Assembly: GCA_035264885.1 (NCBI GenBank)
Contig: DATFPK010000026.1
Span: 1 to 29,757 of the forward strand
Origin: DATFPK01 sp035264885
Lineage (GTDB): Bacteria > Actinomycetota > Thermoleophilia > Solirubrobacterales > 70-9
Direction of reading: 5' to 3'
DNA: 29,757 bases
Each line of letters starts with the position of its first letter. Position 1 is the stretch's first letter. The notes under the pieces are model-generated. The model ran no database searches. It was not told the origin of the DNA and saw only the letters and a list, made by a program, of their open reading frames with translations. Below are positions 8,136 to 14,929 of this stretch, one piece after another. The position numbers were made by a program, and so were the translations under genes.

Positions 8136-9167
8136 ATGCGCGCGCTGGTCCTGACCCGGCACGGCGGACCTGAAGTCCTCCAGGTTCAGGAGCGCCCGGC
8201 CCCGCCGGTTGGCCCGGGGCAGGTGCGGATCGCCGTCCGGGCGGCGGGAATCAACTTCGCCGACACGATGGCGCGGGTCGGCCTGTACCCGGACGCCCCG
8301 AAGCCGCCGTGCGTGCTGGGCTACGAGGTGGCCGGGGAGGTCGAGTCGGTGGGGGAGGGGGCCGGGGAGCACAGCGTCGGGGACCGGGTCATGGCCGGGA
8401 CGCGTTTCGGCGGGCAGGCCGAATTGGTGACCGTTCCCGCCGATCAGGCCCTCCCGCTGCCCGAAAATCTCGGCTTCGAAGAGGGGGCGGCGTTCCCGGT
8501 GAACTACGGGACGGCCTATGCGGGACTGATCCTGATGGGCGGCCTGAAGGAGGGGGAAAGGGTCCTGATCCACGCCGCCGCAGGCGGGGTGGGGATCTCG
8601 GCGACCCAGATCGCCCGCAACGCCGGCGCTGAGATCTTCGGCACGGCGTCGGGGTCCAAGCACGAGGCCATCCGCGCCCAAGGCGTCGATCACCCGATCG
8701 ACTACCGCGAAACGGACTTCGCGGCCGAGGTCCGGCGCCTGACCGGCGGCGAGGGAATCGACGTCGCCTTCGACGCGCTCGGGCCGACCAGCTTTCGCAA
8801 GGACTACCGGCTGCTCCGCCAGGGCGGGCGGCTGATCATGTACGGGCTCTCGGAGGCGACGAACGAGAAGGGCCGCGACCTGCCGGCGACCCTCAAGAGC
8901 CTCGTGAAGATGCCGCTGGCGACGCTTCCGTGGTGGAAGAGCCTCTCGCTGATGAACGAGAACAAGGGCGTCTTCGGCCTCAACATGCTCTCGTGGTGGG
9001 ACCGCGAGGGCGGCCTCGACCGGGTGGTCGAGCCGCTTGTCGCCGAGCTCAATGCCGGCCGGCTCGCGCCGGTCGTCGCCGAGGCATTCCCGCTCGATCG
9101 CGCCGCCGAAGCCCATCGGTACATCGCCGAGCGGCGCAACATCGGCAAGGTCGTGTTGTTGCCCTAG
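8136..9167 (+). CDS. Zinc-free medium-chain dehydrogenase/reductase, quinone oxidoreductase-like
   Basis: A 343-residue NADPH:quinone reductase-like MDR enzyme. It has the N-terminal GroES-like fold (GPGQVRIAVRAAGINFADTM) and the nucleotide motif AAAGGVGISATQIA. It lacks the Cys-rich structural zinc lobe and the catalytic zinc ligands of alcohol dehydrogenases. The C-terminal part (WWKSLSLMNENKGVFGLNM) resembles the VAT-1 and quinone-oxidoreductase branch. The physiological substrate cannot be read from the sequence; reduction of quinones or enones with NADPH is the family expectation. It stands alone behind a leaderless-type promoter. Confidence 0.85.
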   Translation: MRALVLTRHGGPEVLQVQERPAPPVGPGQVRIAVRAAGINFADTMARVGLYPDAPKPPCVLGYEVAGEVESVGEGAGEHSVGDRVMAGTRFGGQAELVTVPADQALPLPENLGFEEGAAFPVNYGTAYAGLILMGGLKEGERVLIHAAAGGVGISATQIARNAGAEIFGTASGSKHEAIRAQGVDHPIDYRETDFAAEVRRLTGGEGIDVAFDALGPTSFRKDYRLLRQGGRLIMYGLSEATNEKGRDLPATLKSLVKMPLATLPWWKSLSLMNENKGVFGLNMLSWWDREGGLDRVVEPLVAELNAGRLAPVVAEAFPLDRAAEAHRYIAERRNIGKVVLLP

Positions 9168-9181
9168 TTGCCGTGCCCGGC

Positions 9182-9733
9182 ATGGTCAGAACGACAGCCG
9201 CCCTGGCGGTGATCACCGCCGCATTCGCCGCGCCGCAGGCGCTGGCGGGTGCCTCGGATGCCTACACCCTGGTGCTCAAGGGAGCTGATGGCCCGAACGA
9301 GATCACGATCAGCCTCGACGGCATGGCGGACGAATACGTGATCCGTGCCAACGGCACGATCGATCCGACCGAGACCTGCTCGAATCCGCCCGGCGACCCG
9401 AACGAGCTGCGCTGCCCCGAGGACGACATCGTCGGCTTCACGGTGCGGGCCCGCGGTGGCAACGACGACATCATCGTCAAGGACTCGGTCGCGGTCAGCA
9501 CGATCCTCAACGGCGGCGCCGGACTCGACGACCTGGTCGGAGGCTCGAACACCGACAGGCTGGTCGGCGGTGACGACGACGACGTCCTCGTCGGCCGCGG
9601 CGGCTCGGATTTGCTCTACGGCAACAATGGCCGCGACGTCCTCCGGGGCGGCGCCGGCAAGGACGTTCTACGAGGCGGTCCTGGTCGCGACGTCCTTCAT
9701 GGCGGCCCAGACCGCGACGACGTTCGGCAGTAG
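9182..9733 (+). CDS. Small secreted RTX-like calcium-binding repeat protein
   Basis: A 183-residue protein. Residues 1-23 form a Sec signal peptide with a likely cleavage after ALA. Residues 24-108 are a globular region with a possible disulfide pair (CSN at 66 and RCPE at 78). Residues 111-180 hold about eight nonapeptide repeats of the GGxGxDxLx type (GGAGLDDLV, GGDDDDVLV, GGAGKDVLR, GGPGRDVLH), which in this family fold into a calcium-filled beta-roll. Several later repeats carry Arg or Lys before the Asp. ATG 9182 is preferred because it starts the signal peptide; GTG 9173 is possible. No type I exporter is nearby, consistent with Sec export in an actinobacterium. Function unknown. Confidence 0.78.
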   Translation: MVRTTAALAVITAAFAAPQALAGASDAYTLVLKGADGPNEITISLDGMADEYVIRANGTIDPTETCSNPPGDPNELRCPEDDIVGFTVRARGGNDDIIVKDSVAVSTILNGGAGLDDLVGGSNTDRLVGGDDDDVLVGRGGSDLLYGNNGRDVLRGGAGKDVLRGGPGRDVLHGGPDRDDVRQ

Positions 9734-9760
9734 AGACCGGTCCGGCGGCAGGTCAAGCGC

Positions 9761-9766
9761 TAAGCT
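9761..9766 (+). promoter_or_regulatory. Putative -10 box of the leuA leader transcript
   Basis: TAAGCT lies 10 nt before the ATG of the Leu-rich leader peptide (9777), so the leader ORF would be the first thing translated, with almost no 5' leader. No clear -35 is seen. Confidence 0.4.
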
Positions 9767-9776
9767 GCGGCGACCG

Positions 9777-9836
9777 ATGGACCCGCGCGGCACCAGCCTG
9801 ACGCTTCTCCTTCTGCTCCCCCTCCGGGGGGAATAG
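9777..9836 (+). CDS. leuA leader peptide (Leu-rich attenuator peptide)
   Basis: A 19-codon ORF, ATG to TAG, ending 64 nt before leuA. The peptide is MDPRGTSLTLLLLLPLRGE, with 7 Leu in 19 residues. Codons 10-14 (9804-9818) are five consecutive Leu codons: CTT CTC CTT CTG CTC. A short Leu-rich ORF immediately before the first committed gene of leucine synthesis is the hallmark of ribosome-mediated attenuation, and leucine-rich leaders before leuA are known in other actinobacteria. The Leu codons themselves are complementary to the leuA ribosome-binding site (next entry), which makes a chance ORF unlikely. Expression has not been shown. Confidence 0.82.
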   Translation: MDPRGTSLTLLLLLPLRGE

Positions 9837-9896
9837 CGCTGGGCGGCGCGCAGCCGCGAGAGACAGGTCAATCGGTGAAGAGGCAGAAGGAGGAAG
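9804..9896 (+). promoter_or_regulatory. Translational attenuator: leader Leu codons pair with the leuA Shine-Dalgarno
   Basis: Nine contiguous bases in the Leu-codon run (9808-9816) are perfectly complementary to 9883-9891. One more pair (9807-9892), a single bulged G (9893) and three further pairs (9804-9806 with 9894-9896) extend this to 13 bp. The 3' arm contains the perfect Shine-Dalgarno AGGAGG (9888-9893), 7 nt before the leuA ATG. A ribosome stalled at Leu codons would cover the 5' arm and free the Shine-Dalgarno; one that reaches the stop (9834) would expose the 5' arm and let the stem close. Between the arms are small hairpins (CCCCC/GGGGG at 9818-9830; GCGGC/GCCGC at 9843-9857). No U-tract follows, which argues for translational rather than transcriptional control. 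Confidence 0.7.
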
Positions 9897-9900
9897 GGCG

Positions 9901-11487
9901 ATGAGCCCAGCAGGCGGCCAGAACCGCGTACACATCTTCGACACGACGCTCCGCGACGGGGAGCAATCGCCCGGGATCTCGCTCAACACGCAGGAGAAGG
10001 TCGAGATCGCGCAGCAGCTGGCGCGGCTCGGCGTCGACGTGATCGAGGCCGGGTTCCCGATCACCTCCCCGGGCGACTTCGAGGCGGTCGAGCAGATCGC
10101 ACGCAGCGTCGAGGGGCCGGTGATCTGCGGCCTGGCGCGGACCCACAAGGCCGACATCGACGCCTCCTGGAACGCGATCAAGGACTCGCCGCGGCCGCGG
10201 ATTCACACGTTCATTTCGACCTCCGACATCCACATCGAGCACCAGCTCCAGTCGACGCGCGAGGACGTCAAGGGGCAGGCGCGGGCGGCGGTCGCGCTGG
10301 CCCGCTCCTACTGCGACGACGTCGAGTTCAGTCCGATGGACGCGACGCGGGCCGACGTCGAATTCACGGCCGAGGTCTGCGCGATCGCGGCCGAGGAGGG
10401 GGCGACGGTGATCAACATCCCGGACACGGTCGGCTACACGACCCCGGAGGAGTACGCGGCGTACTTCCAGCAGCTCTACGAGCTGGTGCCGGCGCTGGGC
10501 GAGGTCGAGACCTCGGTCCACTGCCACGACGACCTGGGCATGGCCGTCGCCAACTCCTACGCCGGCCTGCTGGCGGGAGCGCGGCAGGTCGAGTGTGCGG
10601 TCAACGGCATCGGCGAGCGGGCGGGCAACTGCTCGCTCGAGGAGATCGTGATGCTGGTCCGCACCCGCGAGGACACGCACGGACTGAGCACCGGGGTCGA
10701 CACCCGTGAGCTGGCTCGGACCAGCCGCATGGTCTCGCGCCTGACCGGCTACGTCATCCAGCCCAACAAGGCGGTCGTCGGCCGGAACGCCTTCGCGCAC
10801 GAGTCCGGGATCCACCAGGACGGCGTGCTGAAGGAGCGGACGACCTACGAGATCATGGACGCGACCGAGGTCGGGCTCGAATCGAACTCGATCGTGCTCG
10901 GCAAGCACTCCGGGCGCCACGCGCTCCGCGATGCGCTCGAACAGCTCGGCTTCAAGGTCGAGGGCAACGCGCTGAACGCCGCCTTCAAGCGGTTCAAGGA
11001 GATCGCGGACAAGAAGAAGCAGGTCACCGCGCTCGACCTGGAGGCGATCGTCTCCGACGAGATGCGCGAGCGCTCCCAGGCAGTCCACCTCGACTGGTTC
11101 GAGGTCGAGGCCGGGTCGCGCCGGGAGCCGGTCGCGCGGGTGGCGGTGCGGATGCCGTCGGGGGAGGAGCGGACCGGCTCCTCGACCGGCGACGGGCCCG
11201 TCGATGCGATCTTCCGCGCGATCCGCGAGGCGACCAGGGTGGAGTCGGAGCTACGCCAGTACACCGTCGCGGCGGTTACCGGCGGCGAGGACGCGCTCGG
11301 CGAGGTCACGGTGATGCTGCGGGCCGAGGGCCGGCTGGCCACGGGTCAGGGCGTCGCCACGGACATCCTCGAGGCTTCGGCGACGGCCTACATCCGGGCG
11401 CTCTCGAACGCGCTGGAGGGCGCCGCGATCCGCGAGGCGGAGGCGGCGACCGCCGAGGCCGCGGTCGAGAGGACGCCCGGTCCCTAG
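9901..11487 (+). CDS. leuA: 2-Isopropylmalate synthase (LeuA)
   Basis: It condenses acetyl-CoA with 2-oxoisovalerate, the committed step of leucine synthesis. The 528 residues match the bacterial LeuA type 1 form. The N-terminal DTTLRDGEQSPG carries catalytic Arg and Asp, EAGFPITSPGDF follows, and the HCHDDLGMAVAN metal-binding motif lies near residue 205. NGIGERAGN and HESGIHQDG belong to the catalytic and linker regions. The C-terminal 140 residues (TGDGPVDA, YTVAAVTGG) form the LeuA dimer domain that binds leucine for feedback inhibition. The start is fixed by AGGAGG at 9888-9893. Control at both translation (leader) and enzyme level is therefore likely. Confidence 0.95.
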   Translation: MSPAGGQNRVHIFDTTLRDGEQSPGISLNTQEKVEIAQQLARLGVDVIEAGFPITSPGDFEAVEQIARSVEGPVICGLARTHKADIDASWNAIKDSPRPRIHTFISTSDIHIEHQLQSTREDVKGQARAAVALARSYCDDVEFSPMDATRADVEFTAEVCAIAAEEGATVINIPDTVGYTTPEEYAAYFQQLYELVPALGEVETSVHCHDDLGMAVANSYAGLLAGARQVECAVNGIGERAGNCSLEEIVMLVRTREDTHGLSTGVDTRELARTSRMVSRLTGYVIQPNKAVVGRNAFAHESGIHQDGVLKERTTYEIMDATEVGLESNSIVLGKHSGRHALRDALEQLGFKVEGNALNAAFKRFKEIADKKKQVTALDLEAIVSDEMRERSQAVHLDWFEVEAGSRREPVARVAVRMPSGEERTGSSTGDGPVDAIFRAIREATRVESELRQYTVAAVTGGEDALGEVTVMLRAEGRLATGQGVATDILEASATAYIRALSNALEGAAIREAEAATAEAAVERTPGP

Positions 11488-11491
11488 CGCC

Positions 11492-11497
11492 TAGACT
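11492..11497 (+). promoter_or_regulatory. Putative leaderless promoter -10 of the SDR gene
   Basis: TAGACT lies exactly 6 nt before ATG 11504, in the 16 nt between leuA and the SDR gene. There is no Shine-Dalgarno, so this gene is probably transcribed on its own as a leaderless mRNA rather than only as a leuA read-through. Confidence 0.5.
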
Positions 11498-11503
11498 GCG
11501 GCG

Positions 11504-12253
11504 ATGCCCGGATCGCTCGACGGACGGAAGGTGGCGATCACCGGAGCGTCCTCGGGGATCGGCGAGGCCACAGCCGAGCTGCTGGCGAGCGAAGGCGCGT
11601 CGGTCGCGCTCGGCGCGCGGCGCAAAGATCGGATCGACGACCTGGCCGGGCGGATCGGCGATGCCGCGCACGCGTTCGAGGTCGACGTCAGCGACGAGGC
11701 CGCCGCGCGGCGGTTCGTCGAGTCGGCGGCGGAGGCGATGGACGGCCTCGACGGTCTGGTCAACAACGCCGGCGTGATGCTGCTGGGCCCGGTCCAGGGC
11801 GCCGACACCGGCGAGTGGCGTCGGATGATCGAGGTCAACCTGCTCGGTCTCCTCTACTGCACCCACGCGGCGATACCGCTGATGCAAGACGGCGGGGGAG
11901 GGCACGTCGTCAACGTCTCCTCGGTCGCCGGCCGCGTTGCCAGCCTCGGCAGCGCCGTCTACAACATGACCAAGTGGGGCGTGAACGGGTTCTCGGAGGG
12001 CCTGCGCCAGGAGGTCCTCAACTCGGGCATCCGCGTCACGATCCTGGAACCGGGATTCGTCGACACCGAGCTCCAGGGCCACAACGAGCACCCGCTGGTC
12101 CTCGAGGAGATCGAGAAGATGCGCGCGAAGATCGGCGACGACGGGCTCCTCCAGGCCGCAGACATGGCCGAGGCGATCCGCTACGCCCTCGCCCAGCCGC
12201 AGCGGGTCAGCGTCAACGAGATGCTGATCCGGCCCACCGGCCAGCCGCGCTAG
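11504..12253 (+). CDS. Classical short-chain dehydrogenase/reductase (SDR)
   Basis: A 249-residue classical SDR. TGASSGIG (13-20) is the dinucleotide-binding loop and NNAG is present. The catalytic Ser lies in NVSSVAG and the YxxxK pair in YNMTK. The GARRKDR region after beta-2 has basic residues consistent with NADP preference. It resembles the YdfG/serine 3-dehydrogenase-like group of general oxidoreductases; the substrate is not readable. It sits between leuA and the leuCD operon, but its own leaderless-type promoter means a role in leucine metabolism should not be assumed. Confidence 0.88.
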   Translation: MPGSLDGRKVAITGASSGIGEATAELLASEGASVALGARRKDRIDDLAGRIGDAAHAFEVDVSDEAAARRFVESAAEAMDGLDGLVNNAGVMLLGPVQGADTGEWRRMIEVNLLGLLYCTHAAIPLMQDGGGGHVVNVSSVAGRVASLGSAVYNMTKWGVNGFSEGLRQEVLNSGIRVTILEPGFVDTELQGHNEHPLVLEEIEKMRAKIGDDGLLQAADMAEAIRYALAQPQRVSVNEMLIRPTGQPR

Positions 12254-12271
12254 CTATACAAGCGTCCGTGA

Positions 12272-12277
12272 TAACGT
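12272..12277 (+). promoter_or_regulatory. Putative leaderless promoter -10 of the XRE-cupin regulator
   Basis: TAACGT lies 7 nt before GTG 12285, the geometry of a leaderless transcript. A short CCGT-N8-ACGG inverted repeat (12266-12281) overlies it and could be an autoregulatory operator, but four-base arms are weak evidence. Confidence 0.4.
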
Positions 12278-12284
12278 ACGGCGG

Positions 12285-12878
12285 GTGAGCGCCGTCGCCG
12301 CCCCAGCGAACGGAACCGCCGACGCGGTCGGCTCGCGCGTGCGCGCTTTGCGCGAAGGGATGGGGCTCTCGCTACGCGACCTCGCCGCCCGGTCCGGTGT
12401 GAGCGCCCCGATGCTCTCGCAGGTCGAGCGTGGGGAGACGAGCCCCACTCTCGCAGTGGCCGGCAAGATCGCCGCCGGTCTGGAGCTGACGCTTTCGCAG
12501 CTCCTCCGGCTCGACGAGGGCCAGCACGTCGTCGTCACGCGCGCTGCCGACCGCCGCGCCACCCGCCGCGACGGGCATGCGGTCGAGGAGCTCACCCCGC
12601 CGCTTCCCGGCCAGCGGGCCGACGTCTCGCTGCACACCCTCGCACCGGGCTCCGCCACGGGCGGCGCCGGCGACCCGCCGATGCACGAGCCGGGCAGCCG
12701 CGAGACCGCTGTCGTCCTCGCCGGCCGTCTCGTCCTCCACGTCGACGGGGACCGCCGCGAGCTTGCCGAGGGGGATTGCGTCACCTTCGACGCCGACCTC
12801 TCGCACCACTTCGAGAACGACGGATCCGAGCCGACCCGCTTCCTGGCCGTGATCGCGGCAGGGTTACGGCGTGGTTGA
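12285..12878 (+). CDS. XRE-family transcriptional regulator with C-terminal cupin sensor
   Basis: A 197-residue two-domain regulator. Residues about 16-76 form an XRE helix-turn-helix (RALREGMGLSLRDLAARSGV, then SAPMLSQVERGE). Residues about 112-193 form a cupin (HEPGSRETAVVLAGRL, EGDCVTFDADLSHHFEN) that in this family binds the effector. The start is GTG 12285, behind a leaderless-type -10. It lies directly upstream of leuC on the same strand with a 93-nt gap that has no visible promoter, so it probably heads the leuCD-leuB operon and may control it. The ligand and DNA site are unknown; a leucine-pathway intermediate is a guess from context. It could also be a global or stress regulator. Confidence 0.85.
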   Translation: MSAVAAPANGTADAVGSRVRALREGMGLSLRDLAARSGVSAPMLSQVERGETSPTLAVAGKIAAGLELTLSQLLRLDEGQHVVVTRAADRRATRRDGHAVEELTPPLPGQRADVSLHTLAPGSATGGAGDPPMHEPGSRETAVVLAGRLVLHVDGDRRELAEGDCVTFDADLSHHFENDGSEPTRFLAVIAAGLRRG

Positions 12879-12911
12879 CGTGGCGCCCACCGCCCCCGGA
12901 CGCGGGAGCGA

Positions 12912-12963
12912 GGCCCGCAGCAGGTGGGGTCTCTGGCTGCGGGCCGAACGGGAGCAGAGGAGG
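12912..12963 (+). promoter_or_regulatory. leuC leader hairpin, possible pseudoknot over the Shine-Dalgarno
   Basis: A perfect 10-bp stem pairs 12912-12921 with 12936-12945 around a 14-nt loop. The last five loop bases (12931-12935, CTCTG) are complementary to 12955-12959 (CAGAG), which overlap the leuC Shine-Dalgarno AGGAGG (12958-12963). The geometry is that of an H-type pseudoknot with a 10-bp stem 1, a 5-bp stem 2, and 9-nt crossing loops. There is no U-tract, so it is not an intrinsic terminator. It could gate leuC translation; no known riboswitch class was recognised. Confidence 0.45.
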
Positions 12964-12971
12964 CGGCGGAT

Positions 12972-14354
12972 TTGAAAACCATGTTCGACAAGATCTGGGA
13001 CGCGCACGAGGTCGCCGACGGCCTGATCTACGTCGACCTCCACCTGGTCCACGAGGTCACCTCGCCGCAGGCGTTCGACGGCCTCCGGCTCGCCGGCCGC
13101 CAGGTCCGGCGGCCTGACAAGACGGTCGCCACCGCCGACCACAACGTTCCGACCGACGGGACCAAGGCGGCGCGGCTGATCGCCGACGAGCTCTCCCGTG
13201 TGCAGGTCGAGACCCTCGAGCGCAACTGCGAGGAGTTCGGCATTCCCATCTACTCGCTCGGCTCCGAGCGCCAGGGCATCGTCCACGTGATCGGCCCCGA
13301 GCTGGGGCTGACGCAGCCGGGAATCACGATCGTCTGCGGCGACAGCCACACCTCCACCCACGGCGCCTTCGGCGCGCTCGCGTTCGGAATCGGAACGTCC
13401 GAGGTCGAGCACGTCCTCGCCACCCAGTGCCTGGTCCAGAAGCGGCCGAAGACGATGCGGATCAGCTACGACGGCTCGCTCGGCTACGGGGTTACGCCCA
13501 AGGACCTCATCCTGGCGACGATCGGGAGGCTCGGCACCGGCGGCATGGTCGGGCACGCGGTCGAGTACGCGGGGCCGGCGATCGAGGCGCTCACGATGCC
13601 GGGCCGGATGACGGTCTGCAACATGACGATCGAGGGCGGCGGCCGCGCCGGCATGATCGCGCCCGACGAGAAGACGATCGATTGGGTTCGCGGCCGTCCC
13701 GCGGCACCTCGCGATTTCGACGCCGCCGCCGAGCGCTGGCGCTTGTTGCCCAGCGACGTCGGCGCGACATTCGACCGCGAGGTCGAGATCGACGCCTCGG
13801 CGATCTCGCCGATGGTCACCTGGGGCACGACGCCGGAGATGGTCGTCGAGGTCACCGGTGCTGTGCCCGACCCGGGCCGCATGGACTCCCCGGCAGACCG
13901 CGAGGCCGCCGAGCGCGCGCTCGCCTACATGGGCCTCAAGCCCGGCACGCCGGTCCGGGAGATCCAGCCCGAGCGTGTCTTCATCGGCTCCTGCACCAAC
14001 TCGCGGATCGAGGACCTGCGCGAGGCCGCGCAGGTCGTCGACGGCCGGCGGGTCGCCTCCACGATCCGGGGGATGGTCGTCCCCGGGTCCCAGCAGGTAA
14101 AGGCGCAGGCCGAGGAGGAGGGGCTCGACGACGTCTTCCGCTCGGCCGGGTTCGAATGGCGCGACGCCGGCTGCTCGATGTGCCTCGGCATGAACCCCGA
14201 CATCCTCATGGACGGCGAGCGCTGCGCATCGACCTCGAACCGCAACTTCGAGGGACGTCAGGGCAAGGGCGGCCGCACCCACCTGGTCAGCCCGAAGATG
14301 GCCGCCGCCGCTGCGGTCGAGGGCCACTTCGTCGACATCCGGGAGTGGGTCTGA
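12972..14354 (+). CDS. leuC: 3-Isopropylmalate dehydratase large subunit (LeuC)
   Basis: The aconitase-fold subunit that isomerises 2- to 3-isopropylmalate with LeuD; in organisms with CimA it also handles citramalate. The three [4Fe-4S] cysteines are visible: Cys341 in GSCTNSR, and Cys401 and Cys404 in CSMC. GDSHTSTHGAFG and the C-terminal TSNRNFEGRQGKGGRTHL are diagnostic. The start is TTG 12972, chosen because AGGAGG (12958-12963) lies 8 nt upstream and KTMFDKIWDAH is the family N-terminus; ATG 12981 is an alternative. At 460 residues it is normal length. leuD starts 2 nt after its stop. Confidence 0.95.
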   Translation: MKTMFDKIWDAHEVADGLIYVDLHLVHEVTSPQAFDGLRLAGRQVRRPDKTVATADHNVPTDGTKAARLIADELSRVQVETLERNCEEFGIPIYSLGSERQGIVHVIGPELGLTQPGITIVCGDSHTSTHGAFGALAFGIGTSEVEHVLATQCLVQKRPKTMRISYDGSLGYGVTPKDLILATIGRLGTGGMVGHAVEYAGPAIEALTMPGRMTVCNMTIEGGGRAGMIAPDEKTIDWVRGRPAAPRDFDAAAERWRLLPSDVGATFDREVEIDASAISPMVTWGTTPEMVVEVTGAVPDPGRMDSPADREAAERALAYMGLKPGTPVREIQPERVFIGSCTNSRIEDLREAAQVVDGRRVASTIRGMVVPGSQQVKAQAEEEGLDDVFRSAGFEWRDAGCSMCLGMNPDILMDGERCASTSNRNFEGRQGKGGRTHLVSPKMAAAAAVEGHFVDIREWV

Positions 14355-14356
14355 CC

Positions 14357-14929
14357 TTGGAACCGGTGCGAGTCGTCGAAGGCAGCGTCTCGATCCTCGA
14401 CCGCGCCGACGTCGACACCGACCAGATCATCCCCAAGCAGTTCCTCAAGCGGGTGGAGCGGACCGGCTTCGGCGAGTTCCTCTTCTACGACTGGATCCGC
14501 GACGGCGAGATCGAGCTGGAGCCCAACCCCATCCTCGTGGCCGGCAGGAACTTCGGCTGCGGCTCCTCCCGCGAGCACGCGCCATGGGCGCTCCAGGACT
14601 TCGGCTTCGAAGCGGTGGTCGCCCCCTCGTTCGCCGACATCTTCTTCTCGAACTGCACCAAGATCGGCCTCCTGCCGGTCGTCCTGCCCGAGGACGAGTG
14701 CCGGGCGCTGGCCGCTGCGGGGGAGGGGCGGATCGACCTCGAGACCCAGGCCGTCGCCTTCACCGGCCGCGAGGTGCGGTTCGAGATCGACCTCGAGATC
14801 CGCCACCGCCTCCTGAACGGGCTCGACGACATCGGGATCACGCTCCAGAAGGCCGACTCGATCGGCGCTTTCGAGCGCTCCGGCGCCGCCGACGACGGCC
14901 CGGTCACGACCGCGCTCCGAGCGGAATGA
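14357..14929 (+). CDS. leuD: 3-Isopropylmalate dehydratase small subunit (LeuD)
   Basis: The swivelling-domain partner of LeuC, 190 residues as expected. DVDTDQIIPKQFLK, GRNFGCGSSREHAPW and FFSNCTKIGLLP are the family signatures. TTG 14357, 2 nt after the leuC stop, is preferred over GTG 14366 because it fits coupled translation; the protein is complete with either. The stop overlaps the next gene in an ATGA junction. Confidence 0.94.
   Translation: MEPVRVVEGSVSILDRADVDTDQIIPKQFLKRVERTGFGEFLFYDWIRDGEIELEPNPILVAGRNFGCGSSREHAPWALQDFGFEAVVAPSFADIFFSNCTKIGLLPVVLPEDECRALAAAGEGRIDLETQAVAFTGREVRFEIDLEIRHRLLNGLDDIGITLQKADSIGAFERSGAADDGPVTTALRAE

Noticed and set aside
9818..9831. C5/G6 hairpin in the leuA leader as a Rho-independent terminator
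   Set aside because: The stem is only about 5 bp and is followed by GAATAG, not a U-run; it lies within the leader ORF.
12912..12945. The leuC leader hairpin read as an intrinsic terminator or a T-box
   Set aside because: There is no U-tract after the stem, and no T-box bulge sequence or specifier loop was found.
14140..14160. GGTTCGAAT resembling a tRNA T-loop
   Set aside because: It lies inside the leuC reading frame and has no acceptor or anticodon stems around it.
12864..14327. Long open frame on the strand opposite leuC, and similar antisense frames elsewhere (opposite menE, serA, mmsA, tyrS)
   Set aside because: They mirror real genes in GC-rich codons, have no recognisable domains and are Arg/Gly/Ala-rich low-complexity translations.
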